NCBI RefSeq assembly: GCF_029714365.1 | Contig: NZ_CP121661.1 | Span: 434,001-498,000 of the forward strand | Length of the DNA: 64,000 nucleotides | Source: Sinorhizobium terangae | Lineage (GTDB): Bacteria; Pseudomonadota; Alphaproteobacteria; Rhizobiales; Rhizobiaceae | Direction: 5' to 3' | Shown: positions 63,107 through 64,000 of the stretch, one piece after another | How positions within the stretch are numbered: the stretch's first letter is position 1 | Layout of the letters: each line of letters opens with the position of its first letter | Translations under genes and position numbers: made by a program | The notes under the pieces: model-generated | What the model saw: the letters and a program-made list of their open reading frames with translations, nothing else | Told to the model about the DNA's origin: nothing | Databases searched by the model: none

Positions 63107-63721
63107 TCATAAGGAACCGGAAACCGGCTTCCGGAAACGGGCGAGCAAGCAGTCTTCGTTGACCGACTCACCCCGGCACTCAAGCCGCTCTACCTCGATC
63201 AACGTCTCGTTCAGCATGGCGATGACCGTCTCGGCACCAGCTGCGTGACCCCAGCGCCGGCAATTGGCATCGCGCGCCGATCCGAAGACCAGATGCCCAC
63301 CTGGCGCAAGTATCCGCACCAGATTGCGGACGGCCGCCCGCATATCGGCTATCTCTCCAACGTAGTAGAGCACTTCCGCCACAACGATCAGATCGAACCG
63401 CTCATCAGGCGCAAACTGTTGAACATCGGAGACTGTCCAGTTGATGTGCGGCGGCTCCTTCATTCGTCGACGCGCTCGAGCAATCGCTTGCGGCACGACA
63501 TCGATCACGGTGAGCCGTTGGCAGTGGGGCGCCAATTTCTCGGTGAATGCGCCAGCAGCGCATCCGACTTCGAGTGCATGTGTGATAGAACCTTCGGCAA
63601 GCGACAATCGGAGCATTTGCGCGTAACGCTTCTGCTCGAACGGGTTGCCGTCGAGCCGCCACGGATCGTCTGCGGCCAGCTCCCGATTCAGCAATTGATA
63701 ATTTTGTGTCAACTCGTCCAC
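63107..63721 (-). CDS. nodS: NodS: Nod-factor N-methyltransferase
   Basis: A 204-residue SAM methyltransferase. ALEVGCAAGAFTEKLAPHC is motif I, followed by RLTVIDVVP. PDERFDLIVVAEVLYYVGE and LVRILAPGGHLVFGSARD are the later motifs. The start MDELTQNYQLLNRELAADDPW is typical of NodS. It methylates the de-N-acetylated chitooligosaccharide. It lies 38 bp after nodC. Confidence 0.95.
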   Translation of the reverse strand: MDELTQNYQLLNRELAADDPWRLDGNPFEQKRYAQMLRLSLAEGSITHALEVGCAAGAFTEKLAPHCQRLTVIDVVPQAIARARRRMKEPPHINWTVSDVQQFAPDERFDLIVVAEVLYYVGEIADMRAAVRNLVRILAPGGHLVFGSARDANCRRWGHAAGAETVIAMLNETLIEVERLECRGESVNEDCLLARFRKPVSGSL

Positions 63722-63759
63722 CTTGGTAAAGTAACGATCACTCGTCGCTGCAAATGCAG

Positions 63760-64000
63760 TCAGACGTCACTAAACCTCGAAGAATCGCGCGCGAGGTTTA
63801 GCCTTCGAAGCGGCGTCGCATGTGCCGAGAATTCTGCATTGCTTAATTCAGTGACCGGACTTTGGATGGGGGCCTGTTTCCCCGTCTTGTTCGACGAGTT
63901 GCCGGCGGAGCCGCGCGACAGCCAGTCGCTATTGCTCAATGTACACAACGCATAGGCTTTCAACGGCAGCAACAGAAAGATGTTGATGAATGTGTGCAGA
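63760..64000 (-). CDS. nodC: NodC, C-terminal end (gene continues past the right edge)
   Basis: About 79 codons, entering from the right edge. The reading LHTFINIFLLLPLKAYALCT, then LSNSDWLSRGSA, is the last membrane segment and tail of NodC, the chitooligosaccharide synthase. The catalytic part lies outside the window. It heads the run of nodC-S-U-I-J. Confidence 0.9.
   Translation of the reverse strand, partial: LHTFINIFLLLPLKAYALCTLSNSDWLSRGSAGNSSNKTGKQAPIQSPVTELSNAEFSAHATPLRRLNLARDSSRFSDV

Overview
The window looks like part of a rhizobial symbiotic plasmid or symbiosis island from an alphaproteobacterium of the Rhizobium/Ensifer (Sinorhizobium) type. It carries a nitrogen-fixation block (prx-rpoN2, nifQ, iscN, nifS, nifW, fixABCX, nifA, nifB, fdxN, nifZ, fixU), a nodD gene with a nod box, and a nod operon whose content (nodS + nodU + nodH/P/Q) predicts N-methylated, carbamoylated and sulfated Nod factors. 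The species cannot be fixed from sequence alone.

Layout. (1) 1-7280, leftward: an undescribed biosynthesis-like operon. It has two modules, each a SelA-like PLP enzyme plus a SAM methyltransferase, with a stand-alone accessory-domain protein, an MFS exporter running off the left edge, and degraded ORFs at its head. A sigma54 -24/-12 promoter (7368-7383) and a NifA upstream activator site (7457-7472) sit in front of it, so it may be switched on with nitrogen fixation. (2) 7505-9384: an IS21 istA remnant split by an IS256-family element. (3) 9589-26097: the nif/fix block, with sigma54 promoters and TGT-N10-ACA sites in front of prx-rpoN2, nifQ, an Ntn-hydrolase gene, iscN and fixA, and a sigma54 promoter before nifB. 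nifU is a decayed pseudogene. (4) 26291-28103, leftward: a nod box, a small unknown ORF with a good RBS, then nodD. (5) 28304-45184: a defence-type accessory region. It holds a mobile-mystery A/B (XRE/Fic) pair behind three phased operators, an intact IS1595-family element with an 8-bp target duplication, a DUF4145 gene, a frameshifted SEC-C/methyltransferase/Lit-like protease gene, a Gabija pair (gajA-gajB) followed by an unknown gene, and a 2065-residue nuclease-STAND ATPase resembling Avs-type phage sensors. (6) 45450-54166: more accessory genes. These are an omptin outer-membrane protease, an sce7726-type protein, an operon of nucleotidyltransferase-like / XRE-ImmA / Beta-family genes behind a perfect palindrome, a divergent DUF3800-like gene, and acyltransferase and resolvase fragments. 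(7) 54252-64000, leftward: NTF2-like, nodQ, nodP, nodH, aldo/keto reductase, nodJ, nodI, nodU, nodS and the 3' end of nodC.

How the parts work together. NodD acting at nod boxes would drive Nod-factor synthesis, modification and export. In the nodule, NifA with RpoN2 would activate the nif/fix genes and probably the region-1 operon. The middle 25 kb is a defence/mobile insertion lying between the fix and nod sectors. All assignments come from reading sequence and motifs; no database search was run.
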